64,000 bases of DNA from Nematocida parisii ERTm1. Its lineage: Eukaryota; Microsporidia. Position numbers and translations under genes: made by a program. Positions 19,330 through 28,839 of this stretch are shown here, one piece after another. The stretch is from the NCBI RefSeq assembly GCF_000250985.1, contig NW_013524648.1:585560-649559 (forward strand), in the 5' to 3' direction. The notes under the pieces were generated by a model. The model was not told the DNA's origin, did not search any database, and saw nothing but the letters and a program-made list of their open reading frames with translations. Position 1 is the stretch's first letter, and every line of letters starts with the position of its first letter.

Positions 19330-19745
19330 AATCAGTTATTTATACAATACATTCAGGTTATACCAATACATTCATATGGTTATAGTGTAGTACTAGTATA
19401 AGTATATAGTAGTATAGTATGAGTGCATGGTTATAGTGTAGTAGTATAGTATATGCATATGGTTATATAGTAGTAGTATAAGTATAGTAGTATATGTATA
19501 GTAGTATATGTATTATGTATTATATCATATATTGTCTCTATTTATCTATTAGGGTTATATACGTTGTATTATAGTGATATATCCATATTCACTTCTATTT
19601 CTTACCTATCTATTACTTATTCTATTACTTATATTCTGTCTATTTACTCTTCTATTACTTATATTCTGTCTATTACTTATATTCTGTCTATTTACTCTTC
19701 TATTTCTTCTATTTCTTATTCTATTTTGTATTATAATGGCAATAA
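19330..19745. repeat. Low-complexity AT-rich array (GTATAGTAGTAT and TATTACTTATTC types)
   Basis: The first part is repeats of GTATAG, TAGTAT and GGTTATAGTG; the second part (from about 19600) repeats TCTATTACTTATATTCTGTC. An apparent ORF through this array encodes only a Tyr/Ser/Ile repeat, which I do not treat as gene. It marks the left border of the repeat domain that runs to about 33.6 kb. Confidence 0.8.
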
Positions 19746-19758
19746 TTTATTTTTGTTA

Positions 19759-20019
19759 ATGGATTTGTCTTATTTCTGTTCTCTTCTTAACCAGGCTGAG
19801 AAGTGTGAGATATTTAATCTTCTATTAGAATATTCAAGAAGTTTAGATAAATTAGCATTCTTTATTAACAGGGCAGATGAGTACAAACTTATTCTATTAC
19901 TTACCTGTAAAGACACTTCATTATTTATTCAAAAAAAGAAGCACACATTTTATACTTCATTACTTATAGGAGGACTATTTGGTATTCTATCAGGAGTGCT
20001 TTTAGGGTATAATATGTAG
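19759..20019 (+). CDS. Small tail-anchored membrane protein, unknown (86 aa)
   Basis: Starting at the Met just after the low-complexity array, the protein has a soluble helical N-terminal half (Cys/Leu-rich, with SLDKLAFFINRADEYKL) and a basic KKKH at about residue 60. A C-terminal hydrophobic segment (TSLLIGGLFGILSGVLLGY) follows, with a very short lumenal tail. This layout is that of a tail-anchored protein. It is a non-repetitive island between arrays, which supports it being a real gene. Not recognised by homology. Confidence 0.6.
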   Translation: MDLSYFCSLLNQAEKCEIFNLLLEYSRSLDKLAFFINRADEYKLILLLTCKDTSLFIQKKKHTFYTSLLIGGLFGILSGVLLGYNM

Positions 20020-20480
20020 TATATATTACACACTGTATAATAAGTTGTAGTATATATTACACACTGTATAATAAGTTGTAGGCTATGTAGTATAAGATAT
20101 ATTGCACATTATATAATAAGTTATAAGTTATGTAGTATATATTACACATTGTATAATAAGTTGTAAGTTATGTAGTATATATTACACATTGTATAATAAG
20201 TTATGGTTAATGATTTACTTTTTCTTATTACACATTGTATAGTATGTAGTATATTTTATATATTGTATAATAAGTTGTAGTATATTAGTGTATGTTTATT
20301 AAATTATTTATTCTTTATATTATTGTTCTTTTTACATATTGTATAATAAGTTATAGTATATTTATAAGATATATTACACAGTGCATAATAAGTTATAGTA
20401 TGTTATATTAATTATAATACATTTACTATTTAATTTTATTTATTATTTATTGTATAAATAATCTTATCTTTTATTTACTT
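20020..20480. repeat. Intergenic array of TATTACACA(C/T)TGTATAATAAG-type repeats
   Basis: Repeated units such as ATTACACACTGTATAATAAG follow each other with variable spacers between two convergent genes. The prevailing orientation is GTATAATAAG on the plus strand, leading away from the gene on the left. Confidence 0.85.
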
Positions 20481-20507
20481 ATCTCTCTCTTTTTCTTTCT
20501 CCCTGAT

Positions 20508-21140
20508 TTACATCCTCTCTTTACTGTTCTTTATTATGCTTATCTTTAATGCCCAGTCAATTGCCCCATCAATCCTAATGAATATCTCCGTTAGTTTGTC
20601 ACTGGGAGTATCCTCTAACATCCACAGCAGGAACAATCTCTTCTCCTCTTTCTTCATTTCTGTTATAAATTCAATCAAAAGTTCTGCTACTTCCTGTACT
20701 CTCCAATTCTCAGTCACTCCCTTTAATATCCGCACTACCCTGTGCAATGGATGTATCACTAATGAATTACACTCTGCATTACTTATTACACTATGTGTAC
20801 TATTTAATCTATTATTTATTACACTATGTGTACTATTTAATACATTATTATTACACACTGTATTATATTTATTATTTATTACACTATGTGTACTATTTTC
20901 AAATATTATATTTTTAAATACCCTATGCATAAGAAGTATTTTTGAGGTTGTTGACCACCCGTCCGTTATCCAATTAAGCACTTCAGTAAATAGTTCTGGT
21001 GAGTACTTTATAACGTACTTCTTTAAATTTACACCAAGCACGTCTAAATTATCCTCACTCCTCACCCACTCACCAAAATTTGCATCGTATTTTGTATCCA
21101 TTTGTTTAATTGTTCTGTCTACATCTGCTGCTGTTCTCAT
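20508..21140 (-). CDS. Unknown protein with an in-frame insert of the local intergenic repeat (210 aa)
   Basis: The N-terminal (residues 1-80) and C-terminal (residues 125-210) parts are ordinary helical sequence (DGWSTTSKILLMHRVF; EVAELLIEFITEMKKEEKRL). The middle consists of repeats of NSTHSVINN. The DNA encoding these (about 20770-20905) has ATTTATTACACTATGTGTA units, the same motif as the surrounding intergenic arrays. I infer that the intergenic repeat expanded inside the gene while keeping the frame. No domain was recognised; the helical repeat pattern could be an armadillo/HEAT-like or exportin-like fold, but this is only an impression. Confidence 0.65.
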   Translation of the reverse strand: MRTAADVDRTIKQMDTKYDANFGEWVRSEDNLDVLGVNLKKYVIKYSPELFTEVLNWITDGWSTTSKILLMHRVFKNIIFENSTHSVINNKYNTVCNNNVLNSTHSVINNRLNSTHSVISNAECNSLVIHPLHRVVRILKGVTENWRVQEVAELLIEFITEMKKEEKRLFLLWMLEDTPSDKLTEIFIRIDGAIDWALKISIIKNSKERM

Positions 21141-21285
21141 TACTCCTTAATTACTTGTAGTATTTATATTTAATTTATTGATTAATTAGTCCATAAATAG
21201 AAATTAATATTACTGGATGTGGAAATAATTTTAAGGGGGGAGCTGTCAAATGAATTTCCAAATTTAGAAAAATATCAAAGATTGG

Positions 21286-21780
21286 TCACATAGTTAATAA
21301 TATAATACAAGATATAATACACATAGTATAATAAGTAGTATAAGATATAATAAACATAGTATAATAAGTAGTATAAGATATAATAAACATAGTGTAATAA
21401 GTAATATAGTAAGATATAATAAGTAATAAATAGTACATATAGTGCAATAAGTTATGTATAGAGTGCAATAAGTAGTATAATATACAAAGTACAATAAGTA
21501 ATAAGTAGTATACGATATAATAAGTAATACACATAGTGTAATAAGTTATGTATACGATATAATACACAATAAGTAATAAGTAGTAGTAAGTGTTATTTAT
21601 TATGTATAGTGCAATAAGTAGTAAGTTATATTATGTTATTTATTATGTATATTGCAATAAGTTATGTAAAGAATAAATAATTTTATATTTTATTATATTA
21701 CTATTATATATATTATTTATTATGTGTAGTGTAATAAGTGTTATTTATTATGTACAGTGTAATAAGTTATATTCTCCTAT
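21286..21780. repeat. Intergenic array of GTATAATAAGTAGTATAAGATATAATA-type repeats
   Basis: Degenerate tandem units of about 20-25 bp with core CATAGTATAATAAGTA. Open frames through it encode only Tyr/Ile/Cys periodic peptides. The orientation is GTATAATAAG on plus, that is CTTATTATAC when read toward the minus-strand gene on the left. Confidence 0.85.
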
Positions 21781-21872
21781 TAAATCATTTTTTATTCATT
21801 TATCATTTAATAGGGGAATAAAGGAGCCAGGAGAAGCATGAATTATTTATAGAAGTATTTCATGGGGAAATA

Positions 21873-21959
21873 ATGAATAGAAAAGAGTCACTTAGAGATA
21901 AAATATTCAGAGGATTATTCTTATTACTATCAGGGTTCATTGTACTATCAGTTGCATAA
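21873..21959 (+). CDS. Candidate 28-residue single-TM microprotein
   Basis: A short frame encodes a basic N-terminus (MNRKESLRDKIFRG) and one hydrophobic segment (LFLLLSGFIVLSVA), ending TAA. It sits in a non-repetitive island (about 21790-21960) between two repeat arrays, just as the larger genes of this domain do, which is the main argument for it being a gene. Size and layout resemble very small membrane subunits such as OST4 or small TOM proteins, but no specific match can be claimed. Confidence 0.45.
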   Translation: MNRKESLRDKIFRGLFLLLSGFIVLSVA

Positions 21960-22345
21960 TTTATTATATAATACATAATAAGTAGTATATATTATAACAC
22001 ATAGTATAATAAATATTATACCAAACAATTTATTATTACACTATGTATAAAAAGTATCAATAAATATATTATTACTTATTACACAACGTACAATATATCT
22101 TATTACATATTACACTATTACTTATTACACAGTATATCATAAGTTATAAGTTATAAGTTATAACTAACCAATAATCATTACTTATTATACAACATACAAT
22201 ATATCTTATTACTTATTACACAACATATCATATCTTATTACTTATTACATATTATCTCCTATATTTTATTACTTATTATACAACATATCATATTTTATTA
22301 CTTATTATACATTATCTCCTATATCTTATTACTTATTATACATTC
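21960..22345. repeat. Intergenic array of CTTATTACACAACATATCATAT-type repeats
   Basis: After a short stretch of GTATAATAA orientation, the array switches to CTTATTACAC orientation toward the hexose transporter start. Units recur every 30-40 bp with spacer variants (TATCTCCTATAT). Confidence 0.85.
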
Positions 22346-22364
22346 TCTCCTATATTCTATATTT

Positions 22365-22389
22365 ATATTTTTGCATTTTTTATTACCCC
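22365..22389 (+). promoter_or_regulatory. Start-proximal CCCC signal of the sugar transporter
   Basis: CCCC directly abuts the ATG at 22390 after a T-rich tract. CCC-like elements within about 15 nt of the start are a described microsporidian signal for well-expressed genes. The same arrangement precedes the genes at 27823 and 33871. Confidence 0.45.
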
Positions 22390-23622
22390 ATGAGTAATAA
22401 ATCTTTGATGACAGTATTAAAAGTACTTGGTCCAGTAATCCTTCCGATCCTGTTCGGAATGTGTTTAACCTCCATTAACGTATTATGTAATATACCAGTA
22501 CTCTATACATCCACTGAGTCTAAATTAGACCAGTTAAGCCACTGGGAATTTGTATCCCCTGCTCTATTCATGGGTACATTCACTCTCTCCTTAGTCATAT
22601 TCATATCTGGTATGTACAGAATCATACCACACCCATACTTTAAGTATATATTCACTACATCCGCTGTATGTATATGTATAAGTAATATACTATTTGTATA
22701 CATAAGGAATAATATACTACTAAGTATATGCAGATACTTTATAGGGATAGGTACAGGCATAGCATGTGCACTTGGTCCTGTATATTATACTGACTTACTT
22801 GGCATGGTTAATGGATCAAAAGTATCCTCATTACAAGGCTTATTCATAAATTTAGGAATATTAATAGAAGGGGTTATATCGGGTTATTATAATAATTCCA
22901 CTTTTATATTTAAGGTTATCGCTGGGATCAGTTTTATTTCAATTATTATAAATATTTTATTTACAGAGAATTCAAAAAAACAAAATAATTTACGGATTAT
23001 CCGGGCATCTGGTGATGTAAATGTAATAACCCGACATAACCCTAAATTATTCATTATATCCTGCCTTATCATGCAGGTGGTTCAGCAGATGACTGGGATA
23101 AACCCGATTTTATCAAACAGGAACGGGTTCTTTATTGGTAAGAATACGGTGCCTGAGCACTTCTTTAATATGGCTGGGCTAATTGGCACTGCCCTCTCAT
23201 CAATAATTATGTTTAAAGGATCGGGGTTTAAAGAGGTCGTGTTTATATCTGGTATTGTGTGCACAGTTACACTGGGGGTACTTGGGGTTAGTAATATACC
23301 GTGGTGCAGTGGTGTATACTTACTGTTCTTCTCACTGGGCCTGGCTAATCTGCCGTGGATACTTCCTGGCATGTTATTACAGGAGGAGTCTGATATAACC
23401 ACTGCTGCTGGGCTTGGGTCACTTGCTAATTCTGCTGTATCGTGCATTGCACTGAGTATGTTTACTAATTATAAGGTTACGGCTGGCATTAACTGGGTAT
23501 TCTTTGTGTTTAGCACGTTTTCATTCATAGAGGGCGTATTCGGGTACTTCTTAGTGCGTGTATCAGAGAGGCAGGGCAAGAAAAGTTCTGGTGTAGAGGT
23601 GAAAGAATTACTTAGTGCGTAA
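22390..23622 (+). CDS. MFS sugar (hexose) transporter (410 aa)
   Basis: A sugar-porter-family permease with about twelve membrane segments. Diagnostic blocks are RYFIGIGTGIACALGPVYYTD, at the end of the first half (family R-x3-G-x-G-x-G pattern), and QVVQQMTGINPI, at the start of the second half (sugar-porter QQ-x-TG-x-N motif). The central cytosolic loop is short (IRASGDVNVITRHNP). The protein probably imports host glucose or related hexose across the parasite plasma membrane to feed glycolysis; an aldolase gene is at 34.9 kb. It is shorter than yeast HXT proteins at both ends. Repeat arrays flank it on both sides. Confidence 0.85.
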   Translation: MSNKSLMTVLKVLGPVILPILFGMCLTSINVLCNIPVLYTSTESKLDQLSHWEFVSPALFMGTFTLSLVIFISGMYRIIPHPYFKYIFTTSAVCICISNILFVYIRNNILLSICRYFIGIGTGIACALGPVYYTDLLGMVNGSKVSSLQGLFINLGILIEGVISGYYNNSTFIFKVIAGISFISIIINILFTENSKKQNNLRIIRASGDVNVITRHNPKLFIISCLIMQVVQQMTGINPILSNRNGFFIGKNTVPEHFFNMAGLIGTALSSIIMFKGSGFKEVVFISGIVCTVTLGVLGVSNIPWCSGVYLLFFSLGLANLPWILPGMLLQEESDITTAAGLGSLANSAVSCIALSMFTNYKVTAGINWVFFVFSTFSFIEGVFGYFLVRVSERQGKKSSGVEVKELLSA

Positions 23623-23639
23623 TATATAATATGTAATGA

Positions 23640-23990
23640 TCATATGAGTAAGATATATTAGTATAAGTATGATAAATAATATTATATAGTACGCATACAC
23701 TTATAAATATTATTACTTATTATAGATACACTTATAAATATTATATATTACGTATATATCAATAAGTTATAATAATAATATAAGTATAAAAATCAATAAA
23801 TCAAGATATTATACTATAACTTATTACACATTATACTATAACTTATTACACATACACTTATAAATATTACTTATTACAGTTTATATTTTTATTTTATTAT
23901 TTATTACACATACACTTATAAATATTACTTATACTATAACTTATTACAGTTTGTATTTTTTATTTTATTATTTATTACACAGTGTATATT
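23640..23990. repeat. Intergenic array with ACTTATTACACATAC units
   Basis: Repeated CACTTATAAATATTACTTATTAC and TATACTATAACTTATTACAC units; orientation CTTATTACAC toward the plus-strand gene that follows. Confidence 0.85.
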
Positions 23991-23995
23991 ATATT

Positions 23996-24625
23996 ATGCT
24001 TATAATGGGAGATATAAACAGAGTAAAGGTCTATTCTCTCTCTGAACTAGAAAAGAAAGAGAAAGTAGAGGTGTTCTTATCAAATGAATTTGATATATTT
24101 AATATATCAGGAGTTGATTCAAGAGATAAATCCTTTTATAAATCCTGTATAAAAGAAGTAAAGAATAAAAACAGCACAGAATATAGTAGCAAGTGTACAT
24201 TAAGTAATCACAAGTATACAGAATATAATAATAAGTGTACATTAAGTAATCACAAGTGTACAGAATATAGTAGCAAGTGTACATTAAGTAATCACAAGTA
24301 TACAGAATATAGTAGCAAGTGTACATTAAGTAATCACAAGTGTACGTGTCCTATACAAATATTTAAGCAGATAAGGTATATTACAGCCAAAGATGTAACC
24401 GTATACAGGAATGGCAAGTGTACACTAGATACAGCACAGATAGGATATATTATACCAAGAAACAGTGCATTTGGCAGGGATTACAGTGACATACTATTAC
24501 TTATAAGACAAATCATCAGAAGTAAGAAAGAGTTCATTTCTTTACCATTTGAGTTCTTTACCACGTGGATAGGCTTAAACATAGGCATAGTAATAATATT
24601 ATACATAGAAAGATATATTATATAA
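23996..24625 (+). CDS. Unknown protein with 14-residue repeats and a C-terminal TM segment (about 209 aa)
   Basis: Two in-frame Met codons (23996 and 24005) follow the array; the frame is open farther left only through repeat DNA. The protein has a soluble N-terminus and four copies of a Cys-containing repeat (TEYSSKCTLSNHK(Y/C), 24177-24345). A conserved-looking part follows (YITAKDVTVYRNGKCTLDTAQIGYIIP), then a C-terminal hydrophobic segment (WIGLNIGIVIILYI). The 42-bp repeat contains AAGTGTACATTAAGTAAT, similar to the neighbouring intergenic units. No family was recognised. The tail-anchor topology suggests an endomembrane protein. Confidence 0.6.
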   Translation: MLIMGDINRVKVYSLSELEKKEKVEVFLSNEFDIFNISGVDSRDKSFYKSCIKEVKNKNSTEYSSKCTLSNHKYTEYNNKCTLSNHKCTEYSSKCTLSNHKYTEYSSKCTLSNHKCTCPIQIFKQIRYITAKDVTVYRNGKCTLDTAQIGYIIPRNSAFGRDYSDILLLIRQIIRSKKEFISLPFEFFTTWIGLNIGIVIILYIERYII

Positions 24626-25299
24626 TGAGTAATAAGTAATGTATAATGAATAAGATATATTATATAATGAGTAATAAATAGTGCGTAATAAGTAAGATAT
24701 ATTATATAATGTGTAATAAATAGTGCGTATTAAATAAGATATATTATATATAGTGTAAGATATATTATATAATGTGTAATAAGTAATGTATTATGTGTAA
24801 TAAATAATGTATAGTTCACATATAAGTAATGTATAATAAACAAGATATATTATATATATTATAACAAATAATGTATTATGTGTAATAAGTAATATTTATT
24901 ATACTTTGTATTATATATTATTATTTATCACTAATAGTGTACTATATTACAATAGAGTGTATATTTAAGTTATTATTATTACTTATTATACTATGTGTAT
25001 AAAGTATTTATATAATTAATCTACTCTTTATTCATAATATCTTTATTTATTATATCATTTATTACACTATATGTACTATCTCTTATTTATTACACTGTGT
25101 ATAATATATATTACTTATTACACTATGCATAATTTATTATATTAAAATATTCTTTATACTATACATTACTTATTATACTATACGTACTATATCTTATACT
25201 TATTTTATATATATTTATTATATTACTTATTATACTATGTATACTATATATTATTTATTATACTATGTATACTATATATTACTTATTATACTATGTATA
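24626..25299. repeat. Intergenic arrays with an orientation switch near 24.95 kb
   Basis: The left half reads GTAATAAG/ATAAGATATATTATATAATG; the right half reads CTTATTATACTATGTATACTATAT. The change of orientation lies between two genes, consistent with the polarity noted throughout this domain. Confidence 0.85.
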
Positions 25300-25689
25300 C
25301 TATTTTTTATTTAGTATACTAATACACCCTTCATATATCCCTAATATTAATTCATTCTCCTGTATATGTTTATTATTTAGTATACTAATTAACTTATTCT
25401 TCTCTGTGCTTATATCTGATAATTCTATTTCTGTTTGGTTTATTATATCTTCTGTGGTGGATAAGACTTTTGCGTATTTGTATAATATATTCTCTTCTTT
25501 ATTTAGTAAGTTAGTCTGCTCTTCTTTTCTTTTCTTTAATTCTTTTATATCCTTAAGCAGTAAAGCATTCTTCCTCTTATTTATACTGATGGACTGTGTT
25601 ATAACAGAAGTATTCTTAGATAGAGTGTCTAATTCATTGAATAACTTACACAGAGACAGTCTAAACACGTTAGGTTGCAATAGATCCAT
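25300..25689 (-). CDS. Small coiled-coil protein, unknown (129 aa)
   Basis: I start at the Met of MDLLQPNVFRLSLCKL, because everything upstream in frame is translation of the repeat array. Residues 35-110 form a Lys/Glu/Leu/Asn heptad-like coiled coil (KRKNALLLKDIKELKKRKEE, NQTEIELSDISTEKNKL). Short coiled-coil proteins of this size are common among kinetochore, SNARE-regulator and spindle pole components, but no specific assignment is possible. Confidence 0.65.
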   Translation of the reverse strand: MDLLQPNVFRLSLCKLFNELDTLSKNTSVITQSISINKRKNALLLKDIKELKKRKEEQTNLLNKEENILYKYAKVLSTTEDIINQTEIELSDISTEKNKLISILNNKHIQENELILGIYEGCISILNKK

Positions 25690-26160
25690 AGGAAAATAAT
25701 AAAAATAAAATATAATACACATAGTATAATAAGTAAAATATAATACACATAGCATAATAAGTAATATAAATAATAAAAATAAAATAAGTATAAGATATAG
25801 TACACATAGCACATGATTTATTATGACTTATTACACATAATACACTAATTATTATAATTTATTACACATAGTACATAACTTATTACACATAGCACATAAT
25901 TTATTACACATAGTACACTGATTATTATTACTTATTACACATAGTACGCTGATTATTATGACTTATTACACATAGCACATAATTTATTACACATAGTACA
26001 CTAATTACACCATAACCTGAATAACTTATTACACATAGCACATAATTTATTACACATTATACCATGACTTATTACACATTACATCATGACTTATTACACA
26101 TAGTACATAACTTATTACGCATGGTATAATAAATAATCCTGTTGTATTTTACTTTTAATA
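25690..26160. repeat. Intergenic array of CTTATTACACATAGTACATAA units
   Basis: The first 110 bp read ATACACATAGTATAATAAGTA; from about 25810 the array switches to GACTTATTACACATAGTACA units repeated about every 20-35 bp. Confidence 0.88.
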
Positions 26161-26173
26161 TATTGTCTTATAT

Positions 26174-27823
26174 TTATTTATGCTTTTCCTGAACAACCAC
26201 CGGTAAGTCCTTGCCACTCGCAATTGCCTTTGAATAATTAACACCTAAATATACAGTGCAGTACAACCAAATAGTACTTATACCCACTGTAGTAGTAAAT
26301 GTAATAGCAACTGATTTACGTATATCACTAGTATTAAATATAGATAACAGGATAATCTGCGTAAGGGAGGCAACTGACTTACCTAACTTACCGAATACCC
26401 CATCATAAATACCTTTAAACCGGGACCGGTGCTCTTTCGGTATCTTAACACCGACTGCCTCCTTGCATATGTCAAATGCAGCATACTTCATTATCTTAAT
26501 CATCATGACCACTATCATACTAATGACTAACTCCATTAACTTAGCATGACTCATTGACCACGGGAGTACTGCACCAATTGTCTTACCAACCCGTGTGAGT
26601 ACGCTCTTATCCGTGGCTAGTACTTTACTGTTAACCCATATAGTACCAAAGAATATTGCTGATCCGATCAGTGACAGTACGGGTGATACCAGGCCCAGTG
26701 ATAACCACCCTTTCTTCTGTATGAATGATTTCATTGGTGACATAAGTACGACTCCTGTGAGCACTCCCACAACCACTTGCTGAATTGCTTTTGTTATCAT
26801 GGTGACAGTTTCCTTTGGTAATTCTTTATACTCTGCGTAGTCCTTTATGGCCATGTTCCCTGCTCCTTCTGTTAAGTTAGTGACCATCCCGTACCCCAGC
26901 ACGGACAGTGACAGTGCAAGTATGATCGGGTTAGAGAATGCAGCAAGTATTCCACTGACCATGCCCACTTTAGTCTTCTTCTTGGGCTGTGGTGGGTTAG
27001 ATACGATGTATACAGGGTACGGTACGATATTATCCATAAGGTTCTTGTATATGTAGAAACTAACCCCACACAGTAACCCTAATAGTATCAAGAAGTACCT
27101 GTAGAACATAATTATGTTGTCCTTGCTCTCTTTATTAAGCAGGGGCACCGTTAACCCCATAATCCCAGAGAGTGTCAGTGCCACATTAGCGAATATCAAG
27201 AATAACGGGTAGAACCGGAGGGCCTGCTTCAATAGGCATAATTCATTAACACACCCAAAGAATAAAAGCGACAGCACGAAACTCCCCCACATCTCAGCAG
27301 ACACGTAAAATAACGAACACGTCCAGAAATTACCAAGGTATAACAACCCCTCTAAGAACTGCATGCCTTTACTGTGCATCTTTGAATCCACGAACAAGTC
27401 CGATACCAAGAACTTATACGGCTCCATCTTCTCTGCGAATGTGAATATTACGACTGAGTACAGTATAAAGTATGCACCAAACCCTATATGTGCACCAAGC
27501 ATAATACTCCTCATCTTAACACCACGTGACATTAAGTACTGAAACATAATACCGAATGCGATCGTAGACATAAGCACGGCTGTTGATTTCAAGTACGGGA
27601 TAGATGTCGGTAACATCTTACCAATAATAAGCGTATCTTTAGCATCTCTTAGTGTGGAGTATATAAATGAAGTAATAAACCCAAGCACTCCGAGTGAGAA
27701 GAACTTTGGGTACTCTACTTTTAATACTCTAAAGAATGAAGAGGTCTCTTCAATCGCTTTCTTTTCATGTTCTTCTTCTGTTGGTAGAGATTTACTTCTG
27801 TACTCTTCTGATTTTGTGTCCAT
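26174..27823 (-). CDS. Nucleotide (ATP/ADP) transporter, Rickettsia-type TLC family (549 aa)
   Basis: These proteins, acquired by microsporidia from bacteria, exchange host ATP for ADP or import nucleotides at the parasite surface. The sequence shows about twelve membrane helices and the family pattern near the N-terminus (KFFSLGVLGFITSFIYSTLRDAKDTLII). It also has a MWGSFVLSLLFFGCVNELCLLKQALRFYPL block, a long Lys-rich central loop (PPQPKKKTKVG) and the late block WSMSHAKLMELVISMIVVMMIKIMKYAAFDICKEA with IPKEHRSRFKGIYDGVFGKLGKS. I start at the Met of MDTKSEEYRS, because it is directly preceded by CCCC and an AAATTT-like stretch; Mets at 27841 and 27871 are alternatives. The Lys/Glu-rich N-terminal tail is cytosolic. 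Confidence 0.92.
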   Translation of the reverse strand: MDTKSEEYRSKSLPTEEEHEKKAIEETSSFFRVLKVEYPKFFSLGVLGFITSFIYSTLRDAKDTLIIGKMLPTSIPYLKSTAVLMSTIAFGIMFQYLMSRGVKMRSIMLGAHIGFGAYFILYSVVIFTFAEKMEPYKFLVSDLFVDSKMHSKGMQFLEGLLYLGNFWTCSLFYVSAEMWGSFVLSLLFFGCVNELCLLKQALRFYPLFLIFANVALTLSGIMGLTVPLLNKESKDNIIMFYRYFLILLGLLCGVSFYIYKNLMDNIVPYPVYIVSNPPQPKKKTKVGMVSGILAAFSNPIILALSLSVLGYGMVTNLTEGAGNMAIKDYAEYKELPKETVTMITKAIQQVVVGVLTGVVLMSPMKSFIQKKGWLSLGLVSPVLSLIGSAIFFGTIWVNSKVLATDKSVLTRVGKTIGAVLPWSMSHAKLMELVISMIVVMMIKIMKYAAFDICKEAVGVKIPKEHRSRFKGIYDGVFGKLGKSVASLTQIILLSIFNTSDIRKSVAITFTTTVGISTIWLYCTVYLGVNYSKAIASGKDLPVVVQEKHK

Positions 27824-27841
27824 GGGGTAAAAATTTTTCAT
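27824..27841 (-). promoter_or_regulatory. AAATTT plus CCCC start-proximal signal of the nucleotide transporter
   Basis: On the minus strand AAAAATTTTTA is followed by CCCC and then the ATG. Both elements match start-proximal signals described in microsporidia, and they help choose 27823 over upstream Met codons. Confidence 0.5.
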
Positions 27842-27879
27842 GAATTTATAGAAAATTATTAAAGCAGCCAATCAGAAGC

Positions 27880-28839
27880 AAATAGTAACGAATCATAACT
27901 TATTACACAATTAACAAATAATAATAAATAATGAGGGGTTAGCCAATGATTAGTAAATAATGATTATTATGTAATAAATCATGGGTGGTAGCAAGATATA
28001 TTGTAGATTGTGTAATAAATACTATCTTAAATTTAATTGCAGGAAAATTTTTAAAAGAATTAAAAATAAAATTTACATTAATTATTACACAATGTACAGT
28101 AAGTTATGAGCATTAAGAGTATTTATTATATAGTGTAGTAAGTCATAAGCATAATTATATTAGAAGGACTACCATTACTATTTATTATATACTGTGTAAT
28201 AAGTTGTATACGTATTAAGAGTATTAAGAGTATTAAGACTATTTATTAATTGTGTAATAAATTATGTAATAAATTTTGATCTTAGGAGTATTTATTAATA
28301 ATTGTGTAATAAGTTATAATTTATTGTGTATTGTGCAGTAAGTTATGAGCATATTATGAGCATTTATTACACAATGTGCAGTAAGTTATATACGTATTAA
28401 GACTATTTATTAATTGTGCAGTAAGTTATAATTTATTGTGTATTGTGTAATAAGTTATACACGCATTAAGACTATTTATTAATTGTACAGTAAGTTATAT
28501 ACGCATTAAGACTATTTATTAATTGTACAGTAAGTTATATACGCATTAAGACTATTTATTAATTGTGCAGTAAGTTATATACGCATTAAGACTATTTATT
28601 AATTGTGCAATAAGTTATAATTTATTGTATACTGTGTATTAAGTTATAATTTATTGTGTATTATGCAGTAAGTTATGAGCATATTAAGACTATTTATTAA
28701 TTGTGCACTAAGTTATGATCTTAGGAGTATTTATTGCATACTATGTAATAAGTTATATACGTATTAAGACTATTTATTAATTGTGCAGTAAGTTATATAC
28801 GTATTAAGACTATTTATTAATTGTGTAATAAGTTATAAT
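27880..28839. repeat. Intergenic array in GTGTAATAAG orientation, with a 40-bp higher-order unit
   Basis: Nearly 1 kb of repeats. From about 28360 the unit becomes about 40 bp, with TGTACAGTAAGTTATATACG then CATTAAGACTATTTATTAAT. At least four nearly identical copies lie between 28440 and 28620, and diverged copies on either side. No orientation switch occurs here, unlike most other intergenic regions of this domain. Confidence 0.9.

Noticed and set aside
21286-21567. Tyr/Ile/Cys-rich minus-strand open frames
   Set aside because: Pure translation of the intergenic array, with no non-repetitive sequence.
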